Shown: positions 1-9,579, numbered from the stretch's first letter. The stretch is DNA of 64,000 nucleotides from Rheinheimera pacifica (GCF_024809855.1 NZ_JANUEM010000007.1:124001-188000), one strand, 5' to 3'. Numbers and translations are program-made. The notes: generated by a model not told the origin, from the letters alone.

Positions 1-155
1 CTGACAGCCGGTGAGCTGTACAAATCTCAGCCAAACAGGCTCAGTTCAGCATTAAAACAGGCTGGCCGGGGAAATCTTTGTCCTGAAGTGGTTTAAATTT
101 TCAGGCAAAACGAGTAATGTACGGGTTTTGAGCATTAGTCAGAAACCTATATTTC

Positions 156-629
156 ATGTCTACCGATAAAACCGCGTTGTACCGTTTGCTAAACCAGCAA
201 GCGCAGGCGTTGATCGACGGCGAAACCGATCTGATTGCCAATATGGCTAACCTCAGTGCATTGTTGTTTAATCAGCTACCAGATTTAAATTGGGCTGGCT
301 TTTATATTATGCGTGCAGATGAATTGGTGTTAGGGCCTTTTCAAGGGCTGGTAGCCTGCGTGCGTATTGCCGTAGGAAAGGGCGTTTGCGGTACGGCTGT
401 TGCTACCGGGCAAGTGCAACTGGTAAAAGATGTGCACGAATTCCCCGGTCACATTGCCTGCGATGCCGCCAGTAATTCAGAAATTGTGCTGCCACTGCGC
501 CACAACGGTGAAATTATTGCTGTGCTGGATATAGACAGCCCCAGCCTGGCACGGTTTGATGCAGATGATCAAGCCGGCCTTGAACAGCTGATTGCGTTGT
601 TTGAACAGCATTTGGCTGCAGTATTATGA
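156..629 (+). CDS. msrC: Free methionine-(R)-sulfoxide reductase (GAF-domain fRMsr)
   Basis: This single GAF-domain protein of 157 residues reduces free methionine-(R)-sulfoxide in the cytoplasm, using thioredoxin-type reductants. The three redox cysteines are at 68, 78 and 102. Their spacing (10 and 24 residues) is the same as Cys84/94/118 of E. coli YebR. The segment around Trp46-Tyr50 (NWAGFY) and the motif LDIDSP near 124-129 are also typical of the family. The next gene begins inside its stop codon (ATGA), so the two are translationally coupled. The order msrC - small ORF - proQ - prc matches the enterobacterial msrC-proQ-prc arrangement apart from the inserted small gene. Confidence 0.93.
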   Translation: MSTDKTALYRLLNQQAQALIDGETDLIANMANLSALLFNQLPDLNWAGFYIMRADELVLGPFQGLVACVRIAVGKGVCGTAVATGQVQLVKDVHEFPGHIACDAASNSEIVLPLRHNGEIIAVLDIDSPSLARFDADDQAGLEQLIALFEQHLAAVL

Positions 630-934
630 AAGATACAATTTCTATTCACGATTATTTGTTTGATCAGGCAGATATCGGCGACTGGGAAGGTGAAGAAGAA
701 CTGGTAACCGATAAGATAAATGCTGTTTATCATGCTGTATGGCAAAGTTTACCGGAAGATATCAGCAGCGCTCAGGTTGAGCACTTATTGCCCGCTATCT
801 GGGATGAATTGCGTGGTGGCACAGTGCTGCTGGAAGCTGATGAAGATGAACTAATAGATTGGGCGTTGGCTTATGTTCGCCAACAGCTGGAAGAAGGCAA
901 GCCGGATGCGGATGCCGCAGATGAAGAAGAGTGA
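626..934 (+). CDS. Small acidic protein of unknown function between msrC and proQ
   Basis: This is a 102-residue, strongly acidic protein that I do not recognise as a named family. It is predicted soluble, with no signal peptide or membrane segment. It has helical stretches (for example around 28-46 and 70-92) and a disordered Asp/Glu/Ala-rich tail. Its ATG overlaps the msrC stop, and the proQ start lies 8 bases after its stop, so it belongs to a tight msrC-ORF-proQ unit. Tight packing and overlapping codons support a real gene. Its position beside an RNA chaperone gene suggests an accessory role, but that is inference from position only. Confidence 0.75.
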   Translation: MKDTISIHDYLFDQADIGDWEGEEELVTDKINAVYHAVWQSLPEDISSAQVEHLLPAIWDELRGGTVLLEADEDELIDWALAYVRQQLEEGKPDADAADEEE

Positions 935-941
935 AGCGTTA

Positions 942-1640
942 ATGACCACCCCAACTGAACAAAATGTAAAAGCGGCAACAGTAAAAGATGTACTGGCCTA
1001 TCTGGCAACCCAGTTCCCGGCATGTTTTAGCCTAACTGGTGAAGCCAAGCCACTGAAAATCGGTATTTTTCAGGATTTAGCCGAGCGTTTGCAAAATGAT
1101 ATCACCGTCAGTAAAACACAGTTACGCCAGGCACTGAGAATTTATACCTCCAGTTGGCGGTATTTAGAAGCAACCAAGGAAGGCGTAGCCCGGATAGATT
1201 TAGATGGTGTTGCCGGCGAGCCTATTGATGCTTCTCAGGCAGAGCATGCCAGTAAATTATTAGATGAAAGTAAGGCTAAAGCTGCTGAAAAACGCAAAGC
1301 TAAACTGGCTGAAGCAAAGGCAAAAAATCCGCAGCCAGCCACGCCAGACAAACCTGCTTACAAAAAAACACCGAACAAAAAAGCAATTCTTCCCTCTAAA
1401 AGCACTAAGGTTAACCAGAAACCTGTTTCTCAATCACAGCCAGAAAAAGCTCCTGCGCCAGCTGTTGCCTTGCAGCCAGTTGCGACAGGCCAGGTGATAG
1501 TTGGCGGTAAAGTGCTGATTAAACTTGGGCAAAATCCCATGCCTGCAACGGTACTGGAAGTGCATAAAGACGATGTGACTGTGCAATTGGGTTCTGGTAT
1601 GGTTGTGAAAACACGTCAGGACAGCTTGTTTATAGCCTGA
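942..1640 (+). CDS. proQ: RNA chaperone ProQ
   Basis: ProQ is a FinO-family RNA-binding protein that binds structured small RNAs and mRNA 3' ends. The 232-residue protein has the expected three parts: an N-terminal FinO/ProQ domain (about 10-110, with the FPACFSL segment and the basic QLRQALRIYTSSWRYL stretch), a long Lys/Ala/Pro/Gln-rich basic linker (about 125-180), and a C-terminal Tudor-like domain (about 185-232). The reading frame stays open upstream to 873, but the ATG at 942 gives the usual ProQ N-terminus and avoids an implausible overlap with the preceding gene. It is followed 17 bases later by prc, as in E. coli. Confidence 0.95.
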   Translation: MTTPTEQNVKAATVKDVLAYLATQFPACFSLTGEAKPLKIGIFQDLAERLQNDITVSKTQLRQALRIYTSSWRYLEATKEGVARIDLDGVAGEPIDASQAEHASKLLDESKAKAAEKRKAKLAEAKAKNPQPATPDKPAYKKTPNKKAILPSKSTKVNQKPVSQSQPEKAPAPAVALQPVATGQVIVGGKVLIKLGQNPMPATVLEVHKDDVTVQLGSGMVVKTRQDSLFIA

Positions 1641-1657
1641 ACAACACAGAGTAGCTT

Positions 1658-3682
1658 ATGAAAAAACATTCAGCACTAGCAATAGCACTTCTTGTCGCCT
1701 TTGGTCTTCATGCCGCTCCTGAGGCGGTAAAAGAACCTCTGGTACTGCCTACTGTGGCACAGGATGCACAACACGCCACGGCCAGTAAACGCATCGCCGC
1801 ACTGTTTACCCGGGGGCATTACACCAATGTGCAATTGGATGATGCACTGTCTTCCAGAATGTTTGATACCTATCTTAAAAACCTCGACTATTATCGTAAT
1901 GTATTAACTAAAGCCGATGTTGAAGGCTTTGAGAAGTACCGTGATCAGTTCGATGATGGTATCAACAAAGGCAATCTGAGTTTTGCGTTTGATATGTTTA
2001 ACCTGACACTTAAGCGGCGTTCTGAGCGTTTTGATTATGCTCTGCAACTGCTTGATAAAGGTTTTGACTTTAACGTTGAAGATCAGTACTCCTATGATCG
2101 GGAAAATGCTGCATGGCCTGCTGATACTGCAGAGCTGAATGAAATTTGGCGGCAAAGAGTTAAGTTCGATGCGCTAAACCTGAAACTTGCAGGCAAAGAA
2201 ACTAAAGAGATTCATGACATCTTAGCCAAGCGTTACCGCAACACGCAAAAGCGTCTGGCCCAAACGGAAAGCGAAGATGTGTTTCAGTTGGTAATGAATT
2301 CTTTTGCCCGTAGCATTGAAGCCCATACCTCTTATTTATCACCCCGAAATGCTGATCGCTTTCAGCAAGAGATGAACCTGTCGCTTGAAGGGATCGGTGC
2401 TGTGCTGCGTGCAGACGAAGACTACACCGTAATACAAAGTCTGGTGCCAGGCGGGCCGGCTGACTTAACGCAAAAGTTAAAGCCGAAAGATAAAATTATT
2501 GGCGTAGCGCAGGATAAAACCGAGTTTGTTGATGTTATCGGCTGGCGACTGGATGACGTGGTAGACCTGATTAAGGGCCCTAAAGGTAGCACTGTTCGGC
2601 TGCAGGTTGTTGGTGCAAATGATATCGGCACCAGCCAGGCTCAGGTTATTACTATAGTGCGTGATAAAATTCGTTTGGAAGACCGGGCGGCAAAAGCAGA
2701 AGTGTTTAAGCCGGTATTATCTGAACTGGACCAGAAAATCGGCGTGATTAGCATTCCAGGTTTCTATAATAATCTTGCCGACGATGTTAAAAAGCTGCTG
2801 GCTGACTTAAAAACAGAAAAAGTTGACGGCATCATTGTTGATTTACGCGGTAACGGTGGAGGGTCCTTACAGGAAGCCACCTTACTGACCGGTTTGTTTA
2901 TTGACCGTGGTCCGGTGGTACAAATCCGTGAAGGTGACGGTAAGGTATCTGTATCGCAAGACAACGACGGCGTCAGCTACTACGATGGCCCGTTAACGGT
3001 AATGGTAGATCGTTACAGCGCTTCAGCATCAGAGATTTTTGCTGCCGCTATGCAGGACTATGGCCGGGCTTTAATTGTCGGCGAGCAGACTTTTGGTAAA
3101 GGCACCGTGCAGCAACACCGTGGTCTGGGCCGTATTTACGACATGTTTGAAAGCCCTCTGGGCAGCGTGCAGTATACTATAGCCAAGTTCTACCGTATTA
3201 ACGGCGGCAGTACACAGCACAAAGGTGTGATCCCTGATATACAATTCCCTACGGCCATAGATCCGGCAGAGTGGGGTGAGAGTAAAGAACAATATGCTTT
3301 ACCGTGGGATTCAATTAATGCAGCAAATTACACTACATTAAATGATCTTTCCCAGTTTTTGCCTGCATTGCAGCAAAAACACCAGGCCCGCATTAGTAAA
3401 GAAGTTGAGTTTCAATACCTGATGCAGGACATTGCTGATTATAAGCAGCAGATCAGCGATAAAACGGTATCTTTGCGTGAGGCAAACCGCGTTGCTGAAC
3501 GTGATGAAAATAAAGCAAAGCAGTTGGTACGCACTAACGAGCGGTTAAAGCGTCTGGGTTTACCTGAAGTTACGTCACTTGATGACGTGCCGGAGCAGGT
3601 AGAAAAAATAGATGCCTTTTTGGAAGAGGCTGCCAATATTACAGCTGATCTGAAAGCCGTAACGCGGCTGGCTAAGAAATAG
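1658..3682 (+). CDS. prc: Periplasmic tail-specific protease Prc/Tsp (S41)
   Basis: Prc is a periplasmic processing protease that degrades proteins with non-polar C-termini and trims lipoproteins and peptidoglycan hydrolases. The protein has 674 residues, the normal length for gammaproteobacterial Prc. It starts with a signal peptide (MKKHSALAIALLVAFGLHA). A PDZ domain follows (about 235-330, with the LEGIGAVL and GGPADL loop), then the S41 core. The serine/lysine dyad is visible as Ser456 in the SASASE motif and Lys481 in FGKGTV, with Asp467 between them; the spacing equals that of the E. coli S452/D463/K477 set. A C-terminal helical domain completes it. A terminator hairpin follows. Confidence 0.96.
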   Translation: MKKHSALAIALLVAFGLHAAPEAVKEPLVLPTVAQDAQHATASKRIAALFTRGHYTNVQLDDALSSRMFDTYLKNLDYYRNVLTKADVEGFEKYRDQFDDGINKGNLSFAFDMFNLTLKRRSERFDYALQLLDKGFDFNVEDQYSYDRENAAWPADTAELNEIWRQRVKFDALNLKLAGKETKEIHDILAKRYRNTQKRLAQTESEDVFQLVMNSFARSIEAHTSYLSPRNADRFQQEMNLSLEGIGAVLRADEDYTVIQSLVPGGPADLTQKLKPKDKIIGVAQDKTEFVDVIGWRLDDVVDLIKGPKGSTVRLQVVGANDIGTSQAQVITIVRDKIRLEDRAAKAEVFKPVLSELDQKIGVISIPGFYNNLADDVKKLLADLKTEKVDGIIVDLRGNGGGSLQEATLLTGLFIDRGPVVQIREGDGKVSVSQDNDGVSYYDGPLTVMVDRYSASASEIFAAAMQDYGRALIVGEQTFGKGTVQQHRGLGRIYDMFESPLGSVQYTIAKFYRINGGSTQHKGVIPDIQFPTAIDPAEWGESKEQYALPWDSINAANYTTLNDLSQFLPALQQKHQARISKEVEFQYLMQDIADYKQQISDKTVSLREANRVAERDENKAKQLVRTNERLKRLGLPEVTSLDDVPEQVEKIDAFLEEAANITADLKAVTRLAKK

Positions 3683-3706
3683 TTTTAAGCTATAAACACA
3701 CCCTAT

Positions 3707-3731
3707 AAGGCGGTATTAATTACCGCTTTTT
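3707..3731 (+). terminator. Rho-independent terminator after prc
   Basis: GCGGTA (3710-3715) pairs with TACCGC (3721-3726) around a 5-base loop. The stem extends by a G-T and two A-T pairs and is followed by TTTTT. It ends the msrC-prc unit. Confidence 0.8.
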
Positions 3732-3768
3732 GTTAATTGAAAAACATAATAATTATAAAGGTTTAACT

Positions 3769-5100
3769 ATGAGTGCACGCGGTGAGTTTTCATCGAGGAT
3801 CGGCTTTGTTCTGGCGGCATCAGGATCAGCAGTCGGATTGGGGAATATATGGGGTTTTCCGTCTCAGGTTGCCAGTAATGGCGGTGCCGCTTTTGTATTA
3901 ATGTATCTGATCCTGGCTTTTTTGTTGGCCTATCCGGTGTTAATGGCCGAGTTATTAATTGGTCGTGCAACCAAGTCTAATGTGGTTGATGCGCTCGGGC
4001 AGATATCCAAAGGCAGATCCGGGCGTATTGTCGGTATTTGCGGCCTTATTACCGTTTCACTGATCCTGGCTTTTTATGGCATCGTCGGGGGCTGGATGCT
4101 GGCTTATGCCGTGGAAGCTCTTGCTACTCTCGCGGGCCTTAATAATTTTGCAGATTGGCTTGTTTCATTTTCACTAAGCCGCAATACCATTTTTTGCGCA
4201 CTGTTTATGTTGCTTACGGTGGGTATTGTCAGCGGTGGAGTGGTTAACGGCATTGAGCGTTGGTCTGTCAGGCTGATGCCAACCTTATTTATTATTTTGG
4301 TGCTGCTGTTTGCCTATGTAATGACTCAACAAGGTGCAATGGAAGGGCTTAAGGTTTATCTTCTGCCTGATTTTGCAGAAGCACTCAACCCTGATTTACT
4401 GATTAGTGCGATGGGCCAGGCGTTTTTCTCCATGTCACTTGGCGTTGGTACTATGCTAATTTATGGCTCCTATGTTAGCCATACAGAAAACCTGCCCAAG
4501 CTAGGTGCCGCGGTATCTTTGGTTGATATTGGTGTGGCCGTGTTAGCGGGTTTGCTGATTATTCCGGCAATGTATGTTGCTTTGCACAACGGCGTGCAAA
4601 TTTTCGGTGAAAGCGGGCAGTTATTAGCCGAAGATACGCTTATCTTTACCGTACTACCGTCATTGTTTAGTACCATGGGTATGGTTGGCTTGCTGATAGC
4701 CCTGGCTTTTTTTCTGCTTATGTCTATTGCCGCTCTTACTTCGTCTATCTCAATGCTGGAAGTTCCGGTGTCGTATATGGTGGAGCACCGTAATGTTGCC
4801 AGACAAAAGGCTGTTTGGTTAGTTGCTGCCGTCATTTTTGCTGCCAGCCTTGCTATTATTTTCAATTTCGATAGCTTGTTTGGCTTTGTTATTACATTAA
4901 CAACCCGTTACAGCCAGCCTTTACTTGGTTTAATGCTGTGTATATTTGCTGGCTGGGTCTGGAATCGTAATGCCATTTTGCAAGAATTGAAAAAGGGCGA
5001 TTCACAGGCGGAGTTCAGTTGGTTCTGGCGGATTTGGCCATGGTACGTTAAGTTTGTCTGTCCACTGATTATAGCCATCATGTTCTACCGGTCTTTGTAA
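3769..5100 (+). CDS. Sodium-dependent transporter, neurotransmitter:sodium symporter (SNF/NSS) family
   Basis: This is an inner-membrane Na+-driven symporter with the LeuT fold, probably for an amino acid or related amine. It has 443 residues and about 11-12 hydrophobic segments. The diagnostic N-terminal signature SAVGLGNIWGFP, which forms part of the Na+ and substrate sites in TM1, lies near residues 18-29. The reading frame opens at a TTG at 3730 inside the upstream terminator. The ATG at 3769 follows an AAAGG ribosome site (3757-3761) and gives the standard N-terminus MSARGEFSSR. It is flanked by terminators on both sides, so it is probably transcribed alone. The substrate cannot be told from sequence. 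Confidence 0.9.
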   Translation: MSARGEFSSRIGFVLAASGSAVGLGNIWGFPSQVASNGGAAFVLMYLILAFLLAYPVLMAELLIGRATKSNVVDALGQISKGRSGRIVGICGLITVSLILAFYGIVGGWMLAYAVEALATLAGLNNFADWLVSFSLSRNTIFCALFMLLTVGIVSGGVVNGIERWSVRLMPTLFIILVLLFAYVMTQQGAMEGLKVYLLPDFAEALNPDLLISAMGQAFFSMSLGVGTMLIYGSYVSHTENLPKLGAAVSLVDIGVAVLAGLLIIPAMYVALHNGVQIFGESGQLLAEDTLIFTVLPSLFSTMGMVGLLIALAFFLLMSIAALTSSISMLEVPVSYMVEHRNVARQKAVWLVAAVIFAASLAIIFNFDSLFGFVITLTTRYSQPLLGLMLCIFAGWVWNRNAILQELKKGDSQAEFSWFWRIWPWYVKFVCPLIIAIMFYRSL

Positions 5101-5138
5101 ACAACAACGAATATAAGCATAACAATAATAAAGGTGTC

Positions 5139-5158
5139 AGGCGCTGCAGGCGCCTTTT
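5139..5158 (+). terminator. Rho-independent terminator after the SNF transporter
   Basis: AGGCGC (5139-5144) pairs with GCGCCT (5150-5155) around loop TGCAG, followed by TTT. The stem is short and GC-rich. Confidence 0.8.
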
Positions 5159-5178
5159 ACCAATGGGAGCCATAATCC

Positions 5179-6645
5179 ATGTCTGAAAAACAACCCAGTT
5201 TTCTCGATGCCGCTATTCCCTTGCTGGTGTTGATAATTCTTTTGTCTGCATCAGTGTATTTATTTGGCGACAATTCATCTTACGGGCCTAATCAGATAGC
5301 CTTATTTATGGCAACGGCTGTAGCGGTTGTTGTAGGCCTTAAAAATGGTTATCGCTGGTCGGTGATAGAGAAAGCCATGGTGAAGGGGATTTCGCTGTCT
5401 TTAGGGGCGGTGTTGATCCTGTTATCAGTAGGAGCGTTAATTGGTACCTGGATGTTGTCCGGTACCGTGCCAACGCTGATTTACTATGGTTTACAAATTT
5501 TAAGCCCAAGCTGGTTTTATGCCGCAAGCTGTTTATTGTGCGGCATTGTAGCAATGAGTATTGGTAGTTCCTGGACTACTGCAGCCACAATAGGTGTAGC
5601 TTTAATTGGCGTTGCCGGCGGCCTTGGGCTGTCTCCGGCGATTACAGCCGGTGCCATAGTATCAGGTGCATACTTTGGTGATAAGTTATCGCCACTGAGT
5701 GAAACAACCAATCTGGCACCTGCTGTTGCCGGTGCTGACTTGTTCGGCCATATCAGGCATATGCTCTGGACTACCATTCCCAGTTTTGTACTGGCTTTGC
5801 TCTTGTTTACTATTATCGGGTTTAACTCTGATGTCAGCTCTGATTTGATGCGCATTGAGCAAATCAGCGATGTGTTAAAACAAAACTTTTCTATCAGTAT
5901 TGTATCGCTGGTGCCGTTATTTGTTCTGCTGGCTATGGCTATAAAGAAGGTTCCGGCTTTCCCAACGGTATTTATCGGGGCTTTGCTGGGAGCATTGTGG
6001 GCGGTGTTCTTTCAGTCAGAATTATTAAGCCGCCTGGTTGAGCAGGATATACCCGCAGCCTTAGGTATTACCAAGTTGGTTTGGCATACCCTGCATGCTG
6101 GTTTTAGCATTGATACCGGCAACGACAGCCTGAATGATTTGCTCAGCGGGGGAGGCATGTCCAGCATGCTTAACACCGTGTGGTTGGTTTTTACTGCCAT
6201 GATGTTTGGCGCTACCATTGAAAAAATAGGTCTGCTGCGTAAATTTGTTACGTCAATTTTGCATTTCGCCCGTAGTACCGGCTCGTTAATTACCAGCACT
6301 ATTGCTACCTGCTTTGTCACTAATGTACTAACGGCCGATCAATATATGTCGATTGTTATGCCCGGCCGAATGTTTAAAGAAGAGTATGAGCGCCGGGGGC
6401 TGGCACCAGTGAATTTATCACGCACTTTGGAAGACGGCGGTACTATTACTAGCCCACTGATACCGTGGAATACCTGTGGTGCTTATATGCACAGCGTGCT
6501 GCAGGTTAGCCCGCTGGATTATGCGTTTTATGCCTTCTTTAATCTTATCAATCCGCTGTTAGCTATTATTTATGCCTACTGCGGTATTAAAATACTACGC
6601 CTGACCCCTCCTGACTCCGTCAGGCCTCAAGCTGCTAAAGTTTAG
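5179..6645 (+). CDS. NhaC-family Na+/H+ antiporter
   Basis: This 488-residue integral membrane protein has about 12 hydrophobic segments and belongs to the NhaC family, which exchanges Na+ for H+ or, in some members, organic acids such as malate/lactate. The family signature GDKLSPLSETTNLAP is present near residues 167-181, followed by the charged segment GHIRHMLW. The second half repeats the pattern, with LEDGGTITSPLIPWNTCG near 413-430. It is transcribed alone, between a terminator upstream and a strong hairpin downstream. Together with the preceding SNF symporter and the Mrp genes at the end of the window, it fits a Na+-using lifestyle. The exact ion or substrate is unknown. Confidence 0.9.
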   Translation: MSEKQPSFLDAAIPLLVLIILLSASVYLFGDNSSYGPNQIALFMATAVAVVVGLKNGYRWSVIEKAMVKGISLSLGAVLILLSVGALIGTWMLSGTVPTLIYYGLQILSPSWFYAASCLLCGIVAMSIGSSWTTAATIGVALIGVAGGLGLSPAITAGAIVSGAYFGDKLSPLSETTNLAPAVAGADLFGHIRHMLWTTIPSFVLALLLFTIIGFNSDVSSDLMRIEQISDVLKQNFSISIVSLVPLFVLLAMAIKKVPAFPTVFIGALLGALWAVFFQSELLSRLVEQDIPAALGITKLVWHTLHAGFSIDTGNDSLNDLLSGGGMSSMLNTVWLVFTAMMFGATIEKIGLLRKFVTSILHFARSTGSLITSTIATCFVTNVLTADQYMSIVMPGRMFKEEYERRGLAPVNLSRTLEDGGTITSPLIPWNTCGAYMHSVLQVSPLDYAFYAFFNLINPLLAIIYAYCGIKILRLTPPDSVRPQAAKV

Positions 6646-6649
6646 TTGG

Positions 6650-6676
6650 AAAAAGCCTGAGTTGTTCAGGCTTTTT
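6650..6676. terminator. Strong bidirectional-type terminator after nhaC-like gene
   Basis: A perfect 11-bp stem, AAAAAGCCTGA (6650-6660) with TCAGGCTTTTT (6666-6676) and loop GTTGT. The A-run and T-run flank the GC core, so it could work in both directions, though only the upstream gene needs it. Confidence 0.9.
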
Positions 6677-6724
6677 CGTCATTATACTTAGCTGTATCGT
6701 TTTCATTTTACCGGAAGCCTGTTT

Positions 6725-9310
6725 ATGTCGCAGAATAATTTACCGCGCACGGCCAAGCGCCTTGCAGATTACACAGCGCCTGCTTTTAGCATTAGCCATG
6801 TCGATTTGTGTTGTGAACTGGATGCAGAAGCCACCCGGGTTACTTCTGTATTACAAATTAAGCGCAATCTGGCGGATGTAGCGCTGAAGCTTGACGGACA
6901 GCAGTTGACGCTGATCAGCGTGGCAATTGACGGACGGCTGCTGGGCGCGGCAGATTACCAGCTTGATGCAGAAAGCCTGACCATATTTACTGTTGCGCAA
7001 CAGTGTGAGCTGACCATTATTTGTGATATTGCGCCGCAGCATAATACTGCGCTTGAAGGTTTGTACATGGCTGGTGACACTTACTGCACACAATGCGAGG
7101 CAGAGGGCTTTCGCCGTATCAGTTATTTTCCGGACCGGCCAGATGTATTGGCAGAATATAAAGTCACTATTAAAGCCGATGCCAAACGTTATCCGTATTT
7201 ATTATCTAATGGTAATAAGATATCTGAACATATTGACGATCAAGGCTTAAGGGTAGTGCAGTGGCATGATCCATTTCCAAAGCCGTGCTATTTGTTTGCT
7301 TTGGTTGCCGGAGATTTTGATGTTCTGACCGATGAGTTTGTTACTCAATCTGGCCGTAAAGTAAGCTTGCAGCTGTTTGTTGATAAAGGTGCGATAACCA
7401 AAGGCAGCTTTGCTCTTGAGTCGTTAAAGCGCGCGATGCAATGGGACGAGCAACGTTACGGCCTGGAATATGATTTGGATATTTACATGGTAGTCGCGGT
7501 TGACTTCTTTAACATGGGAGCCATGGAAAACAAAGGCCTGAATATTTTTAATAGCAAGTATGTGTTAGCTGACGCTGCCAGTGCAACTGACCGTGATTAT
7601 TTTAATATAGAGTCAATTATTGGCCATGAATACTTTCATAACTGGACCGGCAACCGTGTTACCTGCCGTGACTGGTTTCAGCTTAGCCTGAAAGAAGGTT
7701 TAACAGTTTTTCGCGATCAGGAATTCAGTGCCGATATGGGCTCTGCCACATTATGCCGTATAGATGCAGTTAAGCTGATACGCACAGCTCAGTTTGCTGA
7801 GGATGCCAGCCCGATGGCACATCCGATAAGGCCAGAGCAAGTGCTGGAGATGAACAACTTCTACACAGTGACAGTATACGATAAAGGCGCCGAAGTGATC
7901 CGCATGCTGCAAACCTTGCTGGGGCGCGATACTTTTGCCAAGGGGCTGGCGCTGTACCTGCAGCGCCATGATGGCCAGGCTGCAACCTGTGATGATTTTT
8001 TGCAGGCCATGCAGGATGTTGCGGCACAGGATTTATCACAGTTTCGTTTATGGTACAGCCAGTCTGGTACACCACTTTTAACGGCAACCCAGCACTATGA
8101 TGCAACACGTTCACAGTTAGTAGTGTCGCTAACTCAGCAAACACCCCCGACAACTGAACAGACAGACAAACAACCATTACTGATACCGGTGCAAATTGAA
8201 TTGCTGTATAAGGGCAAAGCGTCACAGCGGCATTTATTATTGCTGAATGAGATTGAACAGCAATATTTGTTTGAGGGCATAACAGAAGCCCCCGTTGTGG
8301 TATGGCTGGAGCATTTTTCTGCCCCGGTGAAATTATCTGCGCAATACACTGATGACGACTTATTATTTATAGCCAGTCAGGCTACTGACGGCGTCGCGCG
8401 CTGGGATGCCATGCAGCAGTTCTGGAGCCGCAAGATAGCGCAGCAAGTTGCAGAAGGTGCTACCGGGGTTGTATTACCGCCAGCGCTATTTAAACTACTG
8501 CAACACTGGCTGGAGCAGCCCGGCTCAGACAAGGCGATGACTGCAGAATTACTGACACTACCGGATTTTGATACGCTGGCAGAGCAATATCAGCTGATCC
8601 CGGTAGATAGCCTGCTAAGTTGCCTCAATCAGTTTAAACAGCTGCTGGCAGAGCAACTGGCCGCATCGTTCAGCAATTGTTATAACGCACTCAAAATCGG
8701 GCCTTATCAATATCAGGACCAGGATGTTGGCGTGCGCAGATTGCGTGCAGTGTGTCTGAATTATCTGGCACAACTCAATAACTATCAATCACTGCTGCAT
8801 GCGCACTATGCCAACTCAGATAATATGACCGATACAATGGCGGCTTTAACCGCTGCCCAGCAATCAGAAAACGAAGTATTTAGTCAATTGATTAATGACT
8901 TTGGCAAGCGTTGGCAACACGATGCCTTAGTGATGGACAAATGTTTTGCGCTGGTGGCATCGCAATCCGGCGAGCAAGTGTTTGAAGAGATAGATACCAT
9001 GCTGATGCATCCGTTATTTAGCTGGAAAAACCCTAACCGGGTGCGGGCCTTGTTTTCGGCCTTTAGTTTGCGTAATCCACAGCAATTTCACCGTGCTGAT
9101 GGCAAAGGATATCAACTACTCGCTGACACCGTATTGCGGCTCGATCCACTTAACCCACAGGTGGCAGCCAGGTTGGTTACGCCTTTATTAAGCTGGCGGC
9201 GGTTTGACACCGATCGCCAACAGCAGATGCGTGCCGCACTGCAGCAGATTGCAGGGCAAAGTAATATCAGCAATGATGTGTATGAAAAGGTTAGCCGAAG
9301 TCTGAATTGA
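6725..9310 (+). CDS. pepN: Aminopeptidase N (M1 family)
   Basis: PepN is a cytoplasmic zinc aminopeptidase that removes N-terminal residues from peptides and completes protein turnover. The 861-residue protein has the usual length and order: an N-terminal beta domain, the exopeptidase motif GAMEN at 265-269, and the zinc-binding HEYFH at 301-305 with the third ligand Glu324 in SLKEGL. An all-helical C-terminal half follows, ending in the DVYEKVSRSLN segment typical of gammaproteobacterial PepN. It starts 48 bases after the preceding terminator. A small DUF2835 gene overlaps its stop by one base. Confidence 0.96.
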   Translation: MSQNNLPRTAKRLADYTAPAFSISHVDLCCELDAEATRVTSVLQIKRNLADVALKLDGQQLTLISVAIDGRLLGAADYQLDAESLTIFTVAQQCELTIICDIAPQHNTALEGLYMAGDTYCTQCEAEGFRRISYFPDRPDVLAEYKVTIKADAKRYPYLLSNGNKISEHIDDQGLRVVQWHDPFPKPCYLFALVAGDFDVLTDEFVTQSGRKVSLQLFVDKGAITKGSFALESLKRAMQWDEQRYGLEYDLDIYMVVAVDFFNMGAMENKGLNIFNSKYVLADAASATDRDYFNIESIIGHEYFHNWTGNRVTCRDWFQLSLKEGLTVFRDQEFSADMGSATLCRIDAVKLIRTAQFAEDASPMAHPIRPEQVLEMNNFYTVTVYDKGAEVIRMLQTLLGRDTFAKGLALYLQRHDGQAATCDDFLQAMQDVAAQDLSQFRLWYSQSGTPLLTATQHYDATRSQLVVSLTQQTPPTTEQTDKQPLLIPVQIELLYKGKASQRHLLLLNEIEQQYLFEGITEAPVVVWLEHFSAPVKLSAQYTDDDLLFIASQATDGVARWDAMQQFWSRKIAQQVAEGATGVVLPPALFKLLQHWLEQPGSDKAMTAELLTLPDFDTLAEQYQLIPVDSLLSCLNQFKQLLAEQLAASFSNCYNALKIGPYQYQDQDVGVRRLRAVCLNYLAQLNNYQSLLHAHYANSDNMTDTMAALTAAQQSENEVFSQLINDFGKRWQHDALVMDKCFALVASQSGEQVFEEIDTMLMHPLFSWKNPNRVRALFSAFSLRNPQQFHRADGKGYQLLADTVLRLDPLNPQVAARLVTPLLSWRRFDTDRQQQMRAALQQIAGQSNISNDVYEKVSRSLN

Positions 9311-9531
9311 TGCGCAGATATTTTTTTAATGCCAGCCTCAGCGCTGAACAGTGCTATGGTTATTATCGCGGAGATATTAAATACGTGATAGTTACCACAG
9401 ACAATGGCGAGCGCGTTCAGCTACAGTTTAGGCATTTTCAGCGTTATGTTGATATGAACGGTTTGCGTGGGCGTTTTCGTTTAACGTTGGCAGAGAACGA
9501 TAGTTTTATTGCGTTGGAAAAAATTAATTAG
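9310..9531 (+). CDS. DUF2835 family protein
   Basis: This 73-residue cytoplasmic protein matches the DUF2835 pattern. It has an N-terminal YFFNASLSAEQCYGYYRG segment, a central V-T-D-N-G-x-R-V-Q-L strand, and a C-terminal G-L-R-G-R-F-R-L-T stretch ending in FIALEKIN. The family is found next to pepN in many gammaproteobacteria. Its function is not known to me; small size and beta-rich content suggest a PilZ- or SH3-like fold, but that is a guess. The ATG at 9310 overlaps the pepN stop; an in-frame TTG just before it (9307) is a less likely start. Confidence 0.85.
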   Translation: MRRYFFNASLSAEQCYGYYRGDIKYVIVTTDNGERVQLQFRHFQRYVDMNGLRGRFRLTLAENDSFIALEKIN

Positions 9532-9579
9532 AGTATGTACTTTAAACGGTGAATTAAAACAATAGCTTGCAGTTATTGC

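Noticed and set aside
4470-4865. 131-residue reverse-strand open frame inside the SNF transporter
   Set aside because: It lies wholly inside a well-supported membrane protein gene and mirrors its codons; no family pattern was seen.
7770-8225. 151-residue reverse-strand open frame inside pepN
   Set aside because: It is a shadow of the pepN coding frame, with odd composition and no start context.
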